The translations under genes were made by a program, and so were the position numbers. A stretch of DNA of 64,000 nucleotides from Ignavigranum ruoffiae. GTDB lineage: Bacteria; Bacillota; Bacilli; Lactobacillales; Aerococcaceae. The notes below the pieces were generated by a model that saw only the letters and a program-made list of their open reading frames with translations, searched no databases and had not been told where the DNA came from. Positions 38,784-48,165 of this stretch are shown here, piece after piece. Position 1 is the first letter of the stretch. Each line of letters opens with the position of its first letter. The stretch lies in assembly GCF_900110675.1 (NCBI RefSeq), contig NZ_FOEN01000001.1:124001-188000 (forward strand), written 5' to 3'.

Positions 38784-38813
38784 AGACTAGGTCCCTGGAC
38801 TTAGTCTTTTTTT
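38784..38813 (+). terminator. Terminator between the LPXTG microprotein and ung
   Basis: AGACTA-G-GTCC (38784-38794) pairs with GGAC-T-TAGTCT (38797-38807), followed by a T-run to 38813. It ends 16 bases before ung, with no promoter between, so ung and the genes behind it appear to depend on read-through. Confidence 0.85.
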
Positions 38814-38829
38814 GAAGGGGTGGAAGAAC

Positions 38830-39510
38830 ATGTGGAAAGATGCATTAGCTGACTATTTTAATAGTGAGGATTATCAATGTTTGAAGGCTTCATTGGATCA
38901 TGAATATGAATTCGAGGAGGTTTATCCGCCACGGGCCGAAATTAGTCGGGCTTTAATGTTGACACCATTAGAACAAGTCAAGGTAGTCATTCTAGGTCAA
39001 GACCCTTATCATGGGACTCATCAAGCCAATGGTTTAGCCTTCTCTGTCAATTCAGGAATCGACCTACCACCTTCTTTACGCAATATATACAAAGAATTGA
39101 GTGATGATTTAGGGCATGAGTTGGTCGCCGATGGTGATTTGACCTGTTGGGCTCAACAAGGGGTCTTATTGCTTAACCGGGTGTTAACAGTGCGAGCTGG
39201 GCAGGCCAATTCTCACTCACAGATCGGTTGGCAGAGCTTTACTGATGCAGTCATACGCTTGTTAGTTAATCAGGAACGGCCCTTGGTCTTTATCCTGTGG
39301 GGCAAGCAAGCCCAAAGCATTATCCCTTTAATTCCTAATCATCATTGTATTATTCAAAGCCCACACCCAAGTCCCTTATCAGCTTATCGGGGATTTTTTG
39401 GCTCGCGTCCTTTTAGTCGGGCGAATCATTTCTTAGCAGCCCAGGGAATTAGTCCGATAGATTGGTTATGTATTCATCAAGGTCACTTAAATCAGAAGGA
39501 GTCAGTATGA
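38830..39510 (+). CDS. ung: Uracil-DNA glycosylase
   Basis: Removes uracil from DNA in base-excision repair. Family 1 UNG of 226 residues with the water-activating GQDPYHG motif near 60, AFSV near 73, the [17 protein letters not shown] segment near 115-131 and the HPSPLS leucine-intercalation loop near 184. The ATG at 38830 follows AAGGGG. The stop overlaps the ABC-F start (ATGA). It is grouped with thyA and dfr, which keep dUMP and uracil incorporation low, a sensible functional pairing. Confidence 0.97.
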   Translation: MWKDALADYFNSEDYQCLKASLDHEYEFEEVYPPRAEISRALMLTPLEQVKVVILGQDPYHGTHQANGLAFSVNSGIDLPPSLRNIYKELSDDLGHELVADGDLTCWAQQGVLLLNRVLTVRAGQANSHSQIGWQSFTDAVIRLLVNQERPLVFILWGKQAQSIIPLIPNHHCIIQSPHPSPLSAYRGFFGSRPFSRANHFLAAQGISPIDWLCIHQGHLNQKESV

Positions 39511-41396
39511 AAGAACTGGTTGTCGAGAACTTACATAAATCGTATGGTATTAAGAATTTACTTAGTGGGGTGGATTTCGCTATTCGTGATGGCGACCGGG
39601 TCGGCTTAATTGGTCCTAATGGAACTGGTAAAAGCTCTTTCCTTAAAGTACTAGCAGGCCAAGATACTTATGATCAGGGAGAGATTAGTCAGCCTAATAA
39701 ATATACCATTGCTTATCTAGCTCAAAATCCTCAATTTAATCCAAATCAGACCATTTTGCAGGCGGTCTACCAAAGTGATCATCCCTTAATTCAATTGAAT
39801 TTAGCTTATCAAGAAGCTGTAGAAGCCTTACAAGCAGATCCGGAGAACCCTGCCTTATTTAAGCAATTCAATGCTTTAACGGATCAGATGACCTTGCAGA
39901 ATGCCTGGGATGTTGATGTAAGAGCGAAGACTATCCTCAATCAATTAGGATTGACTCAGTTGAATCGTAAACTCCAAGGCTTGTCTGGAGGTGAATTTAA
40001 ACGGGTTGGCTTGGCTCAAGTCCTCATTAGTGAACCTGATTTGTTAATTTTAGATGAGCCGACGAACCATCTGGATATTCCGGCGATTGAATGGCTGGAG
40101 AAATATCTGGCGGATTATAAGGGAGCCTTGCTCTTAGTCACCCATGATCGCTATTTCTTAGACCGGGTGGTTAATAAAATTGTTGAATTAAGGCATGGCC
40201 ATTTTAGAGAATACAGTGGGACCTATCAAGATTATTTAACTAAACGTACTGAACAACAAGAAATTCAACATAAGTTATATGAGAAACAGAACAAACTCTA
40301 TCAACAAGAATTGGCTTGGATGCGCACGGGGGCAAGGGCCAGAACGACTAAACAACAGGCTCGGATCGATCGCTTCCAAGACCTCGCTCAAGACATCAAA
40401 GACCGTCCTCAAGACCAAGCTGGTATAGCTTTTGAATTTGACCAACAAAGGATTGGCAAGCAAATTATTGAAATGGAGGATGTTTCGATAAGTGTCGCAG
40501 CTAAGCCGGTGATTAATCATTTCACCAAAACCTTTATCAAGGGAGATTGTTTGGGAATTATTGGGCCTAATGGAATCGGTAAGACTAGCTTCTTAAATGC
40601 CTTGGCCGGATTTCTACCCGTCGACCATGGGCGGATTGAGATGGGCCAGACAGTCCGTTTGGCTTATTATCGACAAATGGATGAAGATTTACCCGCCGAT
40701 CAGCGAATTTTGACTTATTTGAGCCGGGTCGCCGATCATTTCAAACGACCTGATGGGAGTATGGTCAGTGCCTCTTCCATGTTAGAACGGTTCAATTTCC
40801 CACGCGAGAGTCATGGCTCCTTAATTGGCCAACTTTCTGGGGGTGAACGGCGTCGACTCTATTTATTAAGTCTATTGATTCAGGAACCCAATGTCTTGTT
40901 ATTGGACGAGCCGACCAATGATTTAGATATTGATACTTTGACAGTTCTAGAGGACTATCTCAGCGATTTTGCCGGCGTAGTGATTATTGTCTCTCATGAT
41001 CGCTACTTCTTAGACAAAATTGTCAATCAGGTGTTATGCCTGCAAGGTTCAGGAAGCTATCAATTAGCTTATGGCAATTATAGTGATTATCATGCCAGTC
41101 GATTGGCTACTAAATCTAATCAACTTAAAGAAGAACCGACTAGCCCAGCCAAAGATCAAACGATTAAAGAGGGTAAAAGTAAGTCCGGATTGACTTATTT
41201 GGAGAAGAAAGAATGGGCAAGCATCGAAGAGGAGATCGAACGTTATGACTTGCTTATCCAAAGCTTAGAAGATAAAATGAATGCACATGGAAGCGATTTA
41301 GATAAATTATTAGACTGGCAGCAAGAATTGGATCAGGCTAATGAAATGCTTCTACATTTGTATGAACGCTATGATTATTTAAGTGACAAAGTGTAA
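39507..41396 (+). CDS. ABC-F family ATPase (Uup/YfmR-like ribosome-associated factor)
   Basis: A 629-residue protein with two ABC domains and no membrane segments. Walker A motifs GPNGTGKSS (near 37) and GPNGIGKTS (near 353), signatures LSGGEFKRV and LSGGERRRL, and Walker [13 protein letters not shown] and [11 protein letters not shown]. Between them is a charged linker (about 240-320) with the ABC-F interdomain helix pair. The C-terminal extension (about 540-629, [16 protein letters not shown]) is a coiled coil as in Uup and YfmR. ABC-F proteins of this type act on stalled ribosomes; the chromosomal housekeeping context speaks against an antibiotic-resistance role. The start at 39507 follows AAGGAG and overlaps the ung stop. 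Confidence 0.92.
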   Translation: MKELVVENLHKSYGIKNLLSGVDFAIRDGDRVGLIGPNGTGKSSFLKVLAGQDTYDQGEISQPNKYTIAYLAQNPQFNPNQTILQAVYQSDHPLIQLNLAYQEAVEALQADPENPALFKQFNALTDQMTLQNAWDVDVRAKTILNQLGLTQLNRKLQGLSGGEFKRVGLAQVLISEPDLLILDEPTNHLDIPAIEWLEKYLADYKGALLLVTHDRYFLDRVVNKIVELRHGHFREYSGTYQDYLTKRTEQQEIQHKLYEKQNKLYQQELAWMRTGARARTTKQQARIDRFQDLAQDIKDRPQDQAGIAFEFDQQRIGKQIIEMEDVSISVAAKPVINHFTKTFIKGDCLGIIGPNGIGKTSFLNALAGFLPVDHGRIEMGQTVRLAYYRQMDEDLPADQRILTYLSRVADHFKRPDGSMVSASSMLERFNFPRESHGSLIGQLSGGERRRLYLLSLLIQEPNVLLLDEPTNDLDIDTLTVLEDYLSDFAGVVIIVSHDRYFLDKIVNQVLCLQGSGSYQLAYGNYSDYHASRLATKSNQLKEEPTSPAKDQTIKEGKSKSGLTYLEKKEWASIEEEIERYDLLIQSLEDKMNAHGSDLDKLLDWQQELDQANEMLLHLYERYDYLSDKV

Positions 41397-41407
41397 GGAG
41401 GAGGATC

Positions 41408-42349
41408 ATGCAAGCCTATCTTGATTTAGTAGAGAAAGTATTAAACGAAGGTCATCGCAAAGATGATCGAACGGGCGTAGGGACTCTAAGTTTATTTGGC
41501 TATCAGATGCGTTTCGATCTGAACCAAGGCTTCCCATTATTAACGACAAAACGAGTGCCATTCTCTCTAGTGAAGAGTGAACTCTTATGGTTCTTAAGAG
41601 GGGATTCTAATATTCGTTATTTATTAGAACATCAGAACCATATTTGGGATGAATGGGCTTTCGAGAAATATGTAGCCAGTGAGGATTATCGTGGTCCCGA
41701 TATGACCGATTTCGGTTTAAGAGCTGAGCAAGACCCTAAATTTAAGAAAGTCTACCAAGAAGAAATGAGCAAATTTCAACAGAAGGTTCTGGCAGATCAG
41801 AAATTTGCTGAGAAGTATGGTGATCTGGGCCGGGTCTATGGACGCCAATGGCGGTCCTGGCAGAAACGCGATGGCCAGACTATTGACCAGATTAGCCAAG
41901 TCATCGAGAACATTCGTAACCATCCAGATTCACGACGCTTGATTGTGTCGGCGTGGAATCCAGAAGATGTGCCGGATATGGCCTTGCCACCTTGTCACAC
42001 TCTCTTTCAATTCTATGTACAGGATCAGAAATTATCCTGTCAACTCTATCAACGTTCGGCAGATATCTTTCTTGGGGTGCCTTTTAATATAGCCTCTTAT
42101 GCCTTATTAACCCACTTGATTGCTCGAGAAACTGGCTTAGAAGTCGACGAATTTGTCCATACCCTTGGTGATGCACATCTTTACTTGAATCACCTTGACC
42201 AAGCCAAGACCCTCTTACAAAGACAACCTAAACCTTTGCCGCAACTAGAAATTACCTCAAATCGGCCTTTAGATCAGTTGGAGATGGAAGATATTCAGCT
42301 ACATAATTATCAGCCACATCCAACCATCAAAGCGCCGATTGCGGTATAA
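41408..42349 (+). CDS. thyA: Thymidylate synthase
   Basis: Methylates dUMP to dTMP using methylene-tetrahydrofolate. The protein has 313 residues. [15 protein letters not shown] near the N-terminus, the catalytic cysteine in [12 protein letters not shown] (near residue 196), [19 protein letters not shown] near 215-235 and a C-terminal IKAPIAV. Length and the extra segment at about 90-140 (EDPKF-like region before [11 protein letters not shown]) match the insert known from Lactobacillus casei ThyA. Ribosome binding site AAGGAGGAGG. dfr follows 18 bases later, regenerating the folate used here. Confidence 0.98.
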   Translation: MQAYLDLVEKVLNEGHRKDDRTGVGTLSLFGYQMRFDLNQGFPLLTTKRVPFSLVKSELLWFLRGDSNIRYLLEHQNHIWDEWAFEKYVASEDYRGPDMTDFGLRAEQDPKFKKVYQEEMSKFQQKVLADQKFAEKYGDLGRVYGRQWRSWQKRDGQTIDQISQVIENIRNHPDSRRLIVSAWNPEDVPDMALPPCHTLFQFYVQDQKLSCQLYQRSADIFLGVPFNIASYALLTHLIARETGLEVDEFVHTLGDAHLYLNHLDQAKTLLQRQPKPLPQLEITSNRPLDQLEMEDIQLHNYQPHPTIKAPIAV

Positions 42350-42367
42350 ATATGAAAGGATGATAAA

Positions 42368-42871
42368 ATGCTTACTTTAGTATATGCACAAGACTTGAAT
42401 GGAGCGATCGGTTATGAGAATCACTTGCCATGGACATTACCTAAAGATGTTAAATTCTTTAAAGAAGTAACCATGGGCCATCCAATTCTAATGGGTAGAA
42501 AAACCTTCGACTCATTAAATCAACGTTTGCTTCCTGGCCGTCAATCGGTGGTAGTGACCCGCGATCAAGAATACGGCAAGGATATTGAAGGGTTGACGGT
42601 CGTTCATAGTATCGATGAAATTCTGGAATTAGGCAAAGACCAAGAAATTATGGTCATTGGCGGCGCAGAAGTATTTAAGATGGTCTGGGAACATACGGAT
42701 CAAATCATTCGTACCCTGATCGAGGATAAATTCTCAGCGGATACCTTCATGCCAGAATTAGACCGGAAAGAATGGCGGTTAAGTAAGGTTATTGTTGGTG
42801 AAGTGGATGAGAAGAATCCTTATAAACACCAATTTGAATGGTGGCAACGTCGTGAACCAGCATCTGAGTAA
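42368..42871 (+). CDS. dfrA: Dihydrofolate reductase
   Basis: Reduces dihydrofolate, the by-product of ThyA. Chromosomal DHFR of 167 residues: LVYAQDLNGAIGYENHLPW at the N-terminus, the active-site aspartate in LPKDVKFFK near residue 27, GRKTFDSL, VVVTRDQEY, and IGGAEVF near 97-103 (NADPH-binding). Nothing in the sequence marks it as an acquired trimethoprim-resistance enzyme. The 3' end overlaps the proC reading frame. Ribosome binding site AAAGGATG. Confidence 0.96.
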   Translation: MLTLVYAQDLNGAIGYENHLPWTLPKDVKFFKEVTMGHPILMGRKTFDSLNQRLLPGRQSVVVTRDQEYGKDIEGLTVVHSIDEILELGKDQEIMVIGGAEVFKMVWEHTDQIIRTLIEDKFSADTFMPELDRKEWRLSKVIVGEVDEKNPYKHQFEWWQRREPASE

Positions 42872-43673
42872 GGATCTTAGTATTGGTATTCTTGGAGTCG
42901 GCAACATGGGGGCAGCTTTCGCGCGGATATTTCGTCGCGTCTATCCTGGGCTAAGCATCAACCTATATAATCGCTCCTGGCCCAAAGTCGAAAGACTCAG
43001 TCAGGAAATTCAAGCTTCCGCTTTTCAACGTGATCGACTGGCTGAATTTATCAATCAATCGGATTATATTTTTGTTGGCGTGAAGCCTAAAGACGTTCCC
43101 TCATTATTCGAACAACTGATGTCCTTAGATTTGGATTTATCTGGTCACCTTTGGATTTCGATGGCCGTCGGCCTGAATTTGAAATCTTTGGCCGAATTCA
43201 GTTCGTCTGAACTTGCTTGGGCTCGAATTATGCCCAACACTCCCATTGAAATTGGCCAGGGGTATCTGACCATTTGTTTTAATGAAAGGGTCCAAGAAGA
43301 TTCTCAAGCAGTATTGATTGATTTATTAACTAGCACGGGCCAGGTAGCCAAGATTGAAGAAGATTTGTTTGCGATTAGTAGCGCAGTTGCTGGGTCTGGG
43401 CCTGCCTTTATCTACCAACTTATCGAAGCGATGGCTGATGCCGGGGTTCGTCATGGCTTAGCCCGCCAAGATGCGATTAAGATGGCTAGCCAGACCGTTA
43501 AAGGTGCAGCGAGCATGGTCTTAGAAAATCAGCAACACCCTGCACTATTAAAAGATCAAGTAACGAGTCCTGGTGGGACTACAATTGAAGGCCTTTGTCA
43601 ACTGGAAGAACGCGGTTTCCGCTCGGCGATCATTGAAGCAATTCAAGCAACCTATCTTAAAGCGCGTGACTGA
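42852..43673 (+). CDS. proC: Pyrroline-5-carboxylate reductase
   Basis: Last step of proline synthesis. The protein has 273 residues if the GTG at 42852 is used. The NADPH fold begins SIGILGVGNMGAAFARIF, followed by VGVKPKD, IMPNTPIEIGQG and the C-terminal signature SAVAGSGPAFIYQLIEAMADAG plus TSPGGTTIEGL. The start is not certain: the frame is open back to 42792, but the GTG at 42852 has GGTGG seven bases upstream and gives a family-like N-terminus, overlapping dfr by 20 bases. A shared terminator follows. Confidence 0.93.
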   Translation: MNQHLSKDLSIGILGVGNMGAAFARIFRRVYPGLSINLYNRSWPKVERLSQEIQASAFQRDRLAEFINQSDYIFVGVKPKDVPSLFEQLMSLDLDLSGHLWISMAVGLNLKSLAEFSSSELAWARIMPNTPIEIGQGYLTICFNERVQEDSQAVLIDLLTSTGQVAKIEEDLFAISSAVAGSGPAFIYQLIEAMADAGVRHGLARQDAIKMASQTVKGAASMVLENQQHPALLKDQVTSPGGTTIEGLCQLEERGFRSAIIEAIQATYLKARD

Positions 43674-43737
43674 TAATCAATCTAAGACTAGGAAATAAGT
43701 TCTTGAGCGATCTACAAGCAGACATTTGAATAATTTT

Positions 43738-43786
43738 AAAAAGCGACTATTCAGCAAATCAATGAACTGCTGTTTAGTCGCTTTTT
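43738..43786. terminator. Bidirectional terminator between proC and the hemolysin III gene
   Basis: AAAAAGCGACTA (43738-43749) pairs perfectly with TAGTCGCTTTTT (43775-43786), with an inner AGCA/TGCT pair. A-runs and T-runs on both sides make it work on both strands. Confidence 0.92.
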
Positions 43787-43855
43787 AATATATCTGGCTT
43801 AGCTGAATCAGTCATGGTCATAGTTTGATGAGACTTAAGCCAATCATAAATTTAT

Positions 43856-44503
43856 TTAGACGTAATAGTAGATGCTTAAGAACATCATCAAGGCTGCTAA
43901 GTTTACAAATAAGTGCCAGATTATATGCATCCATTTATTGTGTTTCATCGCATAGAAGTAAGTTCCCAGCGAGTAAATTAAACCACCTAAGGCTAATAAA
44001 TAGAGTCCGGGTCTGGGAATGGTTTGCCAGAGCGGATAGATTAATAAGGCGCCTAACCAGCCCATCAATAAGTACAGTGCCGTCGATAATTTGGGGAAGC
44101 GATTGGTCCATCCGACTTCAAAGACAATACCAATCACTGCTAATGACCAAATTATCAAGGTAGCAATCCAATTATATGGGGCTGACAGGGCCAAGGTAAG
44201 GTAAGGTGTAAATGTCCCGGCAATTAATAAATAGATTGAAGCGTGGTCAAACTTTTGTAAGAGGGGGCGAAGTTTGCTGAATGAGAAACTATGATAGAGG
44301 GTAGAATTTAAAAAAAGACAAATTAGGGATATGCCATAGACCATATAGGCGGTTAGCGCCCATTTATGAGAAGCAGCTAAGCCTTTATGAATTAAGTAGA
44401 ATAGGGCTAGCCCACTTAAAATACAGGGGATGCCGTGGGTCACTGCATTAAGAACTTCGATCGTAATTTCTTGTCGTTTACTCAGACCGAAACGATACTT
44501 CAT
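43856..44503 (-). CDS. Hemolysin III family (PAQR-type) membrane protein
   Basis: A 215-residue protein with seven hydrophobic helices, the PAQR fold. Family motifs are EVLNAVTHGIPCILSG near 16-31, NSTLYHSF near 66, KFDHASIYLLIAGTFTPY near 84-101 and the C-terminal HIIWHLFVNLAALMMF with conserved histidines (zinc ligands in PAQR). Bacterial members (YplQ, TrhA) affect membrane fluidity and unsaturated fatty acid balance; the name hemolysin comes from one Bacillus protein and says little about virulence. It is monocistronic on the minus strand, with GAGGTG as binding site. Confidence 0.9.
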   Translation of the reverse strand: MKYRFGLSKRQEITIEVLNAVTHGIPCILSGLALFYLIHKGLAASHKWALTAYMVYGISLICLFLNSTLYHSFSFSKLRPLLQKFDHASIYLLIAGTFTPYLTLALSAPYNWIATLIIWSLAVIGIVFEVGWTNRFPKLSTALYLLMGWLGALLIYPLWQTIPRPGLYLLALGGLIYSLGTYFYAMKHNKWMHIIWHLFVNLAALMMFLSIYYYV

Positions 44504-44727
44504 ATACTCACCTCATTTGTTTATATTCTAACTCAGATCTGCTTAAATTTCACGGAAAGTTATGAAGAAAACGGAAATTTATTATTTTATCATCTTATCG
44601 CATCAATTTCCGAAAAGATTTAATAAGCTTAATCCGGATGAACCAAGCTCATCAATTAAAATCATTGACAATATGATCCTCTATAAGGTAGTGTAAATGT
44701 AAGATCAGCTTGTTTATAATGATTTCA

Positions 44728-44736
44728 TGCTATAAT
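44728..44736 (+). promoter_or_regulatory. Extended -10 promoter of ypmS-yozE-deoD
   Basis: TGCTATAAT (TG-N-TATAAT) 30 bases before the ypmS start. The rest of the 263-base gap to the hemolysin III gene holds an inverted repeat CGGAAATT/AATTTCCG (about 44570-44605) and nothing else I can name. Confidence 0.65.
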
Positions 44737-44766
44737 ATTTCAATAGGAATACTGAGGAGGGAATCG

Positions 44767-45390
44767 ATGGGACTGCGAAATCAATCAAGGCCAGAAACTT
44801 CATGGATCGGGCGTTCGATCCGTGGAATCCTCATGTTTATTGGTGTGTTAGCGATTGGGCTGGTGATATATTATGTACTCAATCAAACTTGGCAGCAACC
44901 GCTATTGGTGCAATCAGATAGTCAGGAACATACTACAGCAACCACCTCTGACCAAGTTAAGCTTGAACTTCCTGAAGAAACAATTAATCACTTTATCCAA
45001 TCAACCATTGAGAAGAATCAGATTGACTTAACTCTGAAATGGCAAGATGGCTTGGTTCAAGGCGAAATTCCGCTTAATTTCCAAGGTCAATCAATGACGG
45101 CGAAGTTTACTGGGGTTTTTACTATCTACAATCAACAATTAGCGATTCAACTGCAATCGATTAAATTAGGTTCTTTCCCTTTACCACTAAATCAAGCCTA
45201 TCAGAATATTAAGAACCAATTGCAATTACCAGCTGCCTTCGAGCCTTTGGCTAACCAAGCGCTGATTGTGATTGATTTAGCTCAATTATTACAAATTCCA
45301 GACCATCAACAGGTCATGGTCCAGGAAATCAAGCCGGAAGCCGGCCAGATTATTCTTCTATATTTCTTTAATGTTGATGATGTATTATAA
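44767..45390 (+). CDS. YpmS family protein (DUF2140)
   Basis: A 207-residue membrane-anchored protein: a short basic N-terminus, one transmembrane helix (about 22-42, GILMFIGVLAIGLVIYYVL), then an extracellular beta-rich domain. The domain includes LPEETINHFIQSTIEKNQIDLTLKW and a repeated L-Q-S-I-K-L-G-S-F-P-L-P pattern, as in YpmS. No enzymatic motif. The function is unknown; homologues sit next to lipase-like or nucleoside genes. The start at 44767 follows GAGGAGGG; the longer frame from 44710 would cross the promoter. Confidence 0.82.
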   Translation: MGLRNQSRPETSWIGRSIRGILMFIGVLAIGLVIYYVLNQTWQQPLLVQSDSQEHTTATTSDQVKLELPEETINHFIQSTIEKNQIDLTLKWQDGLVQGEIPLNFQGQSMTAKFTGVFTIYNQQLAIQLQSIKLGSFPLPLNQAYQNIKNQLQLPAAFEPLANQALIVIDLAQLLQIPDHQQVMVQEIKPEAGQIILLYFFNVDDVL

Positions 45391-45408
45391 TTCTATCAGG
45401 AGGCTAGT

Positions 45409-45627
45409 ATGAGACCAAGTTTTTATCAATATATTCAGCGTTTCTATGATCCCACGGCCAATGATCCCCAAAGTCGCTTAGCCAATGCGATTCATGAGGA
45501 TCAAGCGTTCCCTAAACAAGCCGATGATTTTGATCAAATATCAACTTATCTCGAACACACACCTACTTATAGCCGGCTGATGTTAGCTTTCGATGAGGCC
45601 TGGCTAAATTATCAAGCAGAGAATTAG
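45409..45627 (+). CDS. YozE family protein (UPF0346)
   Basis: A 72-residue SAM-like helical protein of unknown function. The family pattern is plain: SFYQYIQRFYDP, then SRLANAIHEDQAFPKQADDFDQI and a terminal WLNYQAEN. Such proteins are common in Lactobacillales next to small housekeeping genes. It lies 18 bases after ypmS and 9 before deoD, so the three genes are one transcript. Ribosome binding site CAGGAGG. Confidence 0.9.
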   Translation: MRPSFYQYIQRFYDPTANDPQSRLANAIHEDQAFPKQADDFDQISTYLEHTPTYSRLMLAFDEAWLNYQAEN

Positions 45628-45636
45628 GAGGATTAT

Positions 45637-46368
45637 ATGAGTATCCATATTGCAGCAAAGCAAAAAGAAATTGCAAGATATGTTCTGTTTCCAGGAGACC
45701 CACTAAGAGCGAAATATATTGCTGAGAATTACCTAGATGATGTTCATCAATACAATACCGTACGTAATATGTTTGGCTATACTGGCAAGTATCAAGGGGT
45801 GCCAGTGTCAGTTCAAGGATCCGGCATGGGCATTCCTTCAGCGATGATCTATGCTGAAGAGCTATATCATGATTATCAGGTTGATACGATTATTCGGATT
45901 GGTTCGGCAGGGGCGCTTCAAGAGCAAGTCAAAGTTCGTGATCTGGTCTTTGGCCAGGGGGCCAGCACGGATTCAAGCGTGCTTCAACATACATTCGCAG
46001 GACAAGCACATTATTCTGCGATTGCTTCGTTTGATGTCTTGGATACCGCTTTTCATATTGCCCAACAGAAAATAGCCAAGGAACAGCTTCATGTGGGCAA
46101 CTTATTCTCAAGTGATCGATTCTATAATGAAGAATTAGATAAAGGTAAACTAGCCAATTATGGCATGTTAGCCGTAGAAATGGAAGCGGCAGGTCTTTAT
46201 CTAACCGCGGCCAAATATCAGCGTCGAGCTTTGGCTCTATGCACCATTTCAGATCACATCTTGACGGGGGAAGAAACGACGGCCTTAGAACGGCAGACTA
46301 CCTTTACCCAGATGATGGAAATCGCTTTACAGACGGTTGTCCAACTGGCTGATTCGGCATCAAATTAA
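45637..46368 (+). CDS. deoD: Purine nucleoside phosphorylase, DeoD type
   Basis: Splits purine nucleosides to base and ribose-1-phosphate for salvage. The 243-residue hexameric enzyme shows LFPGDPLRAKYIAENYL near 18-34, RNMFGYTG, GSGMGIPSAMIYAEEL near 65-80, RIGSAGALQ (phosphate site) and VEMEAAGLYLTAA near 180 (ribose site). The catalytic aspartate lies in TISDHILTG near 206. All fit DeoD rather than PunA. Ribosome binding site AGGAGG. Confidence 0.97.
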   Translation: MSIHIAAKQKEIARYVLFPGDPLRAKYIAENYLDDVHQYNTVRNMFGYTGKYQGVPVSVQGSGMGIPSAMIYAEELYHDYQVDTIIRIGSAGALQEQVKVRDLVFGQGASTDSSVLQHTFAGQAHYSAIASFDVLDTAFHIAQQKIAKEQLHVGNLFSSDRFYNEELDKGKLANYGMLAVEMEAAGLYLTAAKYQRRALALCTISDHILTGEETTALERQTTFTQMMEIALQTVVQLADSASN

Positions 46369-46379
46369 GGAGTGATAGG

Positions 46380-47849
46380 ATGAGTAAGCGAAGACCAGCA
46401 AAGAAATTCATTCTTTGGCTCATCGTGATGTTGACGATGATCGTGACCCCTGTTCAAGGGATTCAAGCTCAAGGAGGATTGGATTGGCTTTTTGGTAATG
46501 AAGGTCGGGCGAGTCAAGAACTGTCAGATAAGGATTTACAGATGTTAAATGATTTGTACCGAAATCTCAAGGGCTTATATATCGAAGATATTCCTAAGGA
46601 ACAACTTTTAGAAGGGGCAATGAAGGGCATGGTCTCAGCCTTAGGCGACCCTTATTCTGAATTTCTCAATGCCGAAGAAAGTCAGGTCTATGAAGAGACA
46701 GCCGAGGGATCATTCTCTGGAGTGGGAATTCAATTCATGGCAAATAATGGTGTGATGACTGTCATTTCAGCCGTGGATGGAACGCCAGCGAGTAAAGCAG
46801 GTATTCGACCTAATGATGTCATTCTGAAAGCAGACGACCAGGAATTGACCGATATGGACACCCAAGAGGTTATCAACTTAATTCGTGGCCCCGTAGGTAG
46901 CGAGGTAACCTTGACGATTCAACGCGCTGATCAGACTTTTGATGTCACCTTGACTCGTGAAGAAATTCCGATAACAACGGTAGATGGTGAGATCGATCGC
47001 CAAGATAAAGAAATCGGCAAGATTAAGATTAGCCAATTCAATGGCACAACCTATGATGAGTTGGTCGAAACTGTCGAACAATTGAGACAAAAAGGAGCCA
47101 AGCGCTTTGTCTTTGACTTGCGTTACAATCCTGGTGGACTGCTAGACCAAGCCTTGGAAATCTCCAACATGTTTCTAAAGGATGGCGATGTTATTATGCA
47201 AATGCAAGAAGGGCAGGCTAAGGCAATCTCCTATCAAGCCAGTGATAAGGATTATGGGGATTTCCAAATTAGCGAACCTTATGTCCTCTTGGTCAACGAA
47301 GGATCGGCCAGTGCCAGCGAAATCCTAACTGGAGCAATTAAAGAAAATACCAAGGCACCGATTGTTGGGGTAACTACCTTTGGTAAAGGATCTGTCCAAA
47401 CCTTCACCAACAGTAATAGTCTGGGAGAACTTAAAATCACCTTTGCCAAATGGTTGCTACCTTCAGGAACCTGGATTCATGAGACCGGGATTGAACCGAC
47501 CGATCAGGTCGAAGCTGCCTCAGTTGAAACAGCCATATTGATTAATCCTGAAAGCACTTTGAAACTGGGTGAAGTCAGTCCAGAGGTTGAAAGCTTGGGA
47601 TTGAGTCTAGAAGCTTTAGGTTATCTGAAAGAGCCTAAGAAATACTTTGATGAACAGATGGAAGCTGCAGTGAAAGCCTTCCAAAAAGACCACGATTTAA
47701 AAGAGACAGGTCAAGTTGAAGGAGAAACCACTCAAATTCTGACTGAACAGATTCGTGATTACTTAGAAACTCATGATAAACAGTATGAAAAGGCTGTTGA
47801 AATTCTCAATGAATATGCTGGACAAGAAAAAGAGCAAGAGGCAGCCTAA
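46380..47849 (+). CDS. S41-family carboxy-terminal processing protease (CtpA-like)
   Basis: A secreted or membrane-anchored protease of 489 residues. An N-terminal hydrophobic segment (about 10-31, ending in GIQAQG) acts as signal or anchor. A PDZ domain lies at about 95-180 (VISAVDGTPASKAGIRPNDVI), followed by the S41 core with a Ser-Lys dyad: Ser in GSASASE and Lys in FGKGS, 25 residues apart. A peptidoglycan-binding-like domain is at the end (about 400-465, SLEALGYL to AVKAFQKDHDLKETG). Such proteases trim exported proteins. It closes the ypmS cluster 11 bases after deoD. Confidence 0.93.
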   Translation: MSKRRPAKKFILWLIVMLTMIVTPVQGIQAQGGLDWLFGNEGRASQELSDKDLQMLNDLYRNLKGLYIEDIPKEQLLEGAMKGMVSALGDPYSEFLNAEESQVYEETAEGSFSGVGIQFMANNGVMTVISAVDGTPASKAGIRPNDVILKADDQELTDMDTQEVINLIRGPVGSEVTLTIQRADQTFDVTLTREEIPITTVDGEIDRQDKEIGKIKISQFNGTTYDELVETVEQLRQKGAKRFVFDLRYNPGGLLDQALEISNMFLKDGDVIMQMQEGQAKAISYQASDKDYGDFQISEPYVLLVNEGSASASEILTGAIKENTKAPIVGVTTFGKGSVQTFTNSNSLGELKITFAKWLLPSGTWIHETGIEPTDQVEAASVETAILINPESTLKLGEVSPEVESLGLSLEALGYLKEPKKYFDEQMEAAVKAFQKDHDLKETGQVEGETTQILTEQIRDYLETHDKQYEKAVEILNEYAGQEKEQEAA

Positions 47850-47879
47850 TGTTTCGACTATGAAATTCATCATTTGCAA

Positions 47880-48025
47880 TATAATTGCTTAAGAAAATTC
47901 GCATTATGGGATTAGCTCGCTAGGTTGATAGCGAATCCTTAAGGCAACTTAAAATTTTATCAGATCCACGCTTCAGACCGAATCGTTAAGCTGGCGACTA
48001 GGAGAAGAAAGGTGGATCTTTTTTT
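47880..48025 (+). ncRNA. Candidate structured RNA ending at an intrinsic terminator
   Basis: A TATAAT-like box (47880-47885) is followed by a bulged hairpin (GGAT, TCGCTA, loop GGTTGA, TAGCGA, ATCC; 47909-47938). A terminator follows: AGATCCAC (47962-47969), a 42-base loop, GTGGATCT (48012-48019) and T7. No -35 is clear. It could be a short RNA of about 135 nt or simply the tail of the ctpA-like transcript. Confidence 0.4.
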
Positions 48026-48046
48026 ATGATGTGTGCTGAAGCGTAG

Positions 48047-48100
48047 CTAATTCTGGGAGGTTTCAGTCGATAGATTGAAGCCCTAGTTTTGCAGAATTGG
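48047..48100 (+). other. Strong nested hairpin upstream of rbgA
   Basis: Outer stem CTAATTCTG (48047-48055) with CAGAATTGG (48092-48100), one G-U. Inner stem GGTTTCAGTC (48059-48068), loop GATA, GATTGAAGCC (48073-48082), ten pairs with two G-U. It has no T-run. Its fold is clear but its role is unknown. TAATAT at 48131-48136 may be the rbgA -10, in which case the element lies upstream of that start. Confidence 0.6.
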
Positions 48101-48165
48101 ATGATTGATTCATTAAATTTATTTCACAGGTAATATTTTATGCAGATTAAGAGAGGATGAAAGAG

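Noticed and set aside
39507-41396. ABC-F antibiotic resistance factor
   Set aside because: The coiled C-terminus and conserved core-genome setting fit Uup/YfmR housekeeping ABC-F proteins better than resistance members, which usually have a long interdomain linker and accessory context.
43856-44503. Hemolytic virulence factor
   Set aside because: The hemolysin III label is historical; the sequence is a PAQR-type membrane protein common in non-pathogens.
47850-48165. T-box leader before rbgA
   Set aside because: There is a terminator with a large loop, but the conserved T-box bulge sequence is absent and rbgA is not an amino-acid gene.
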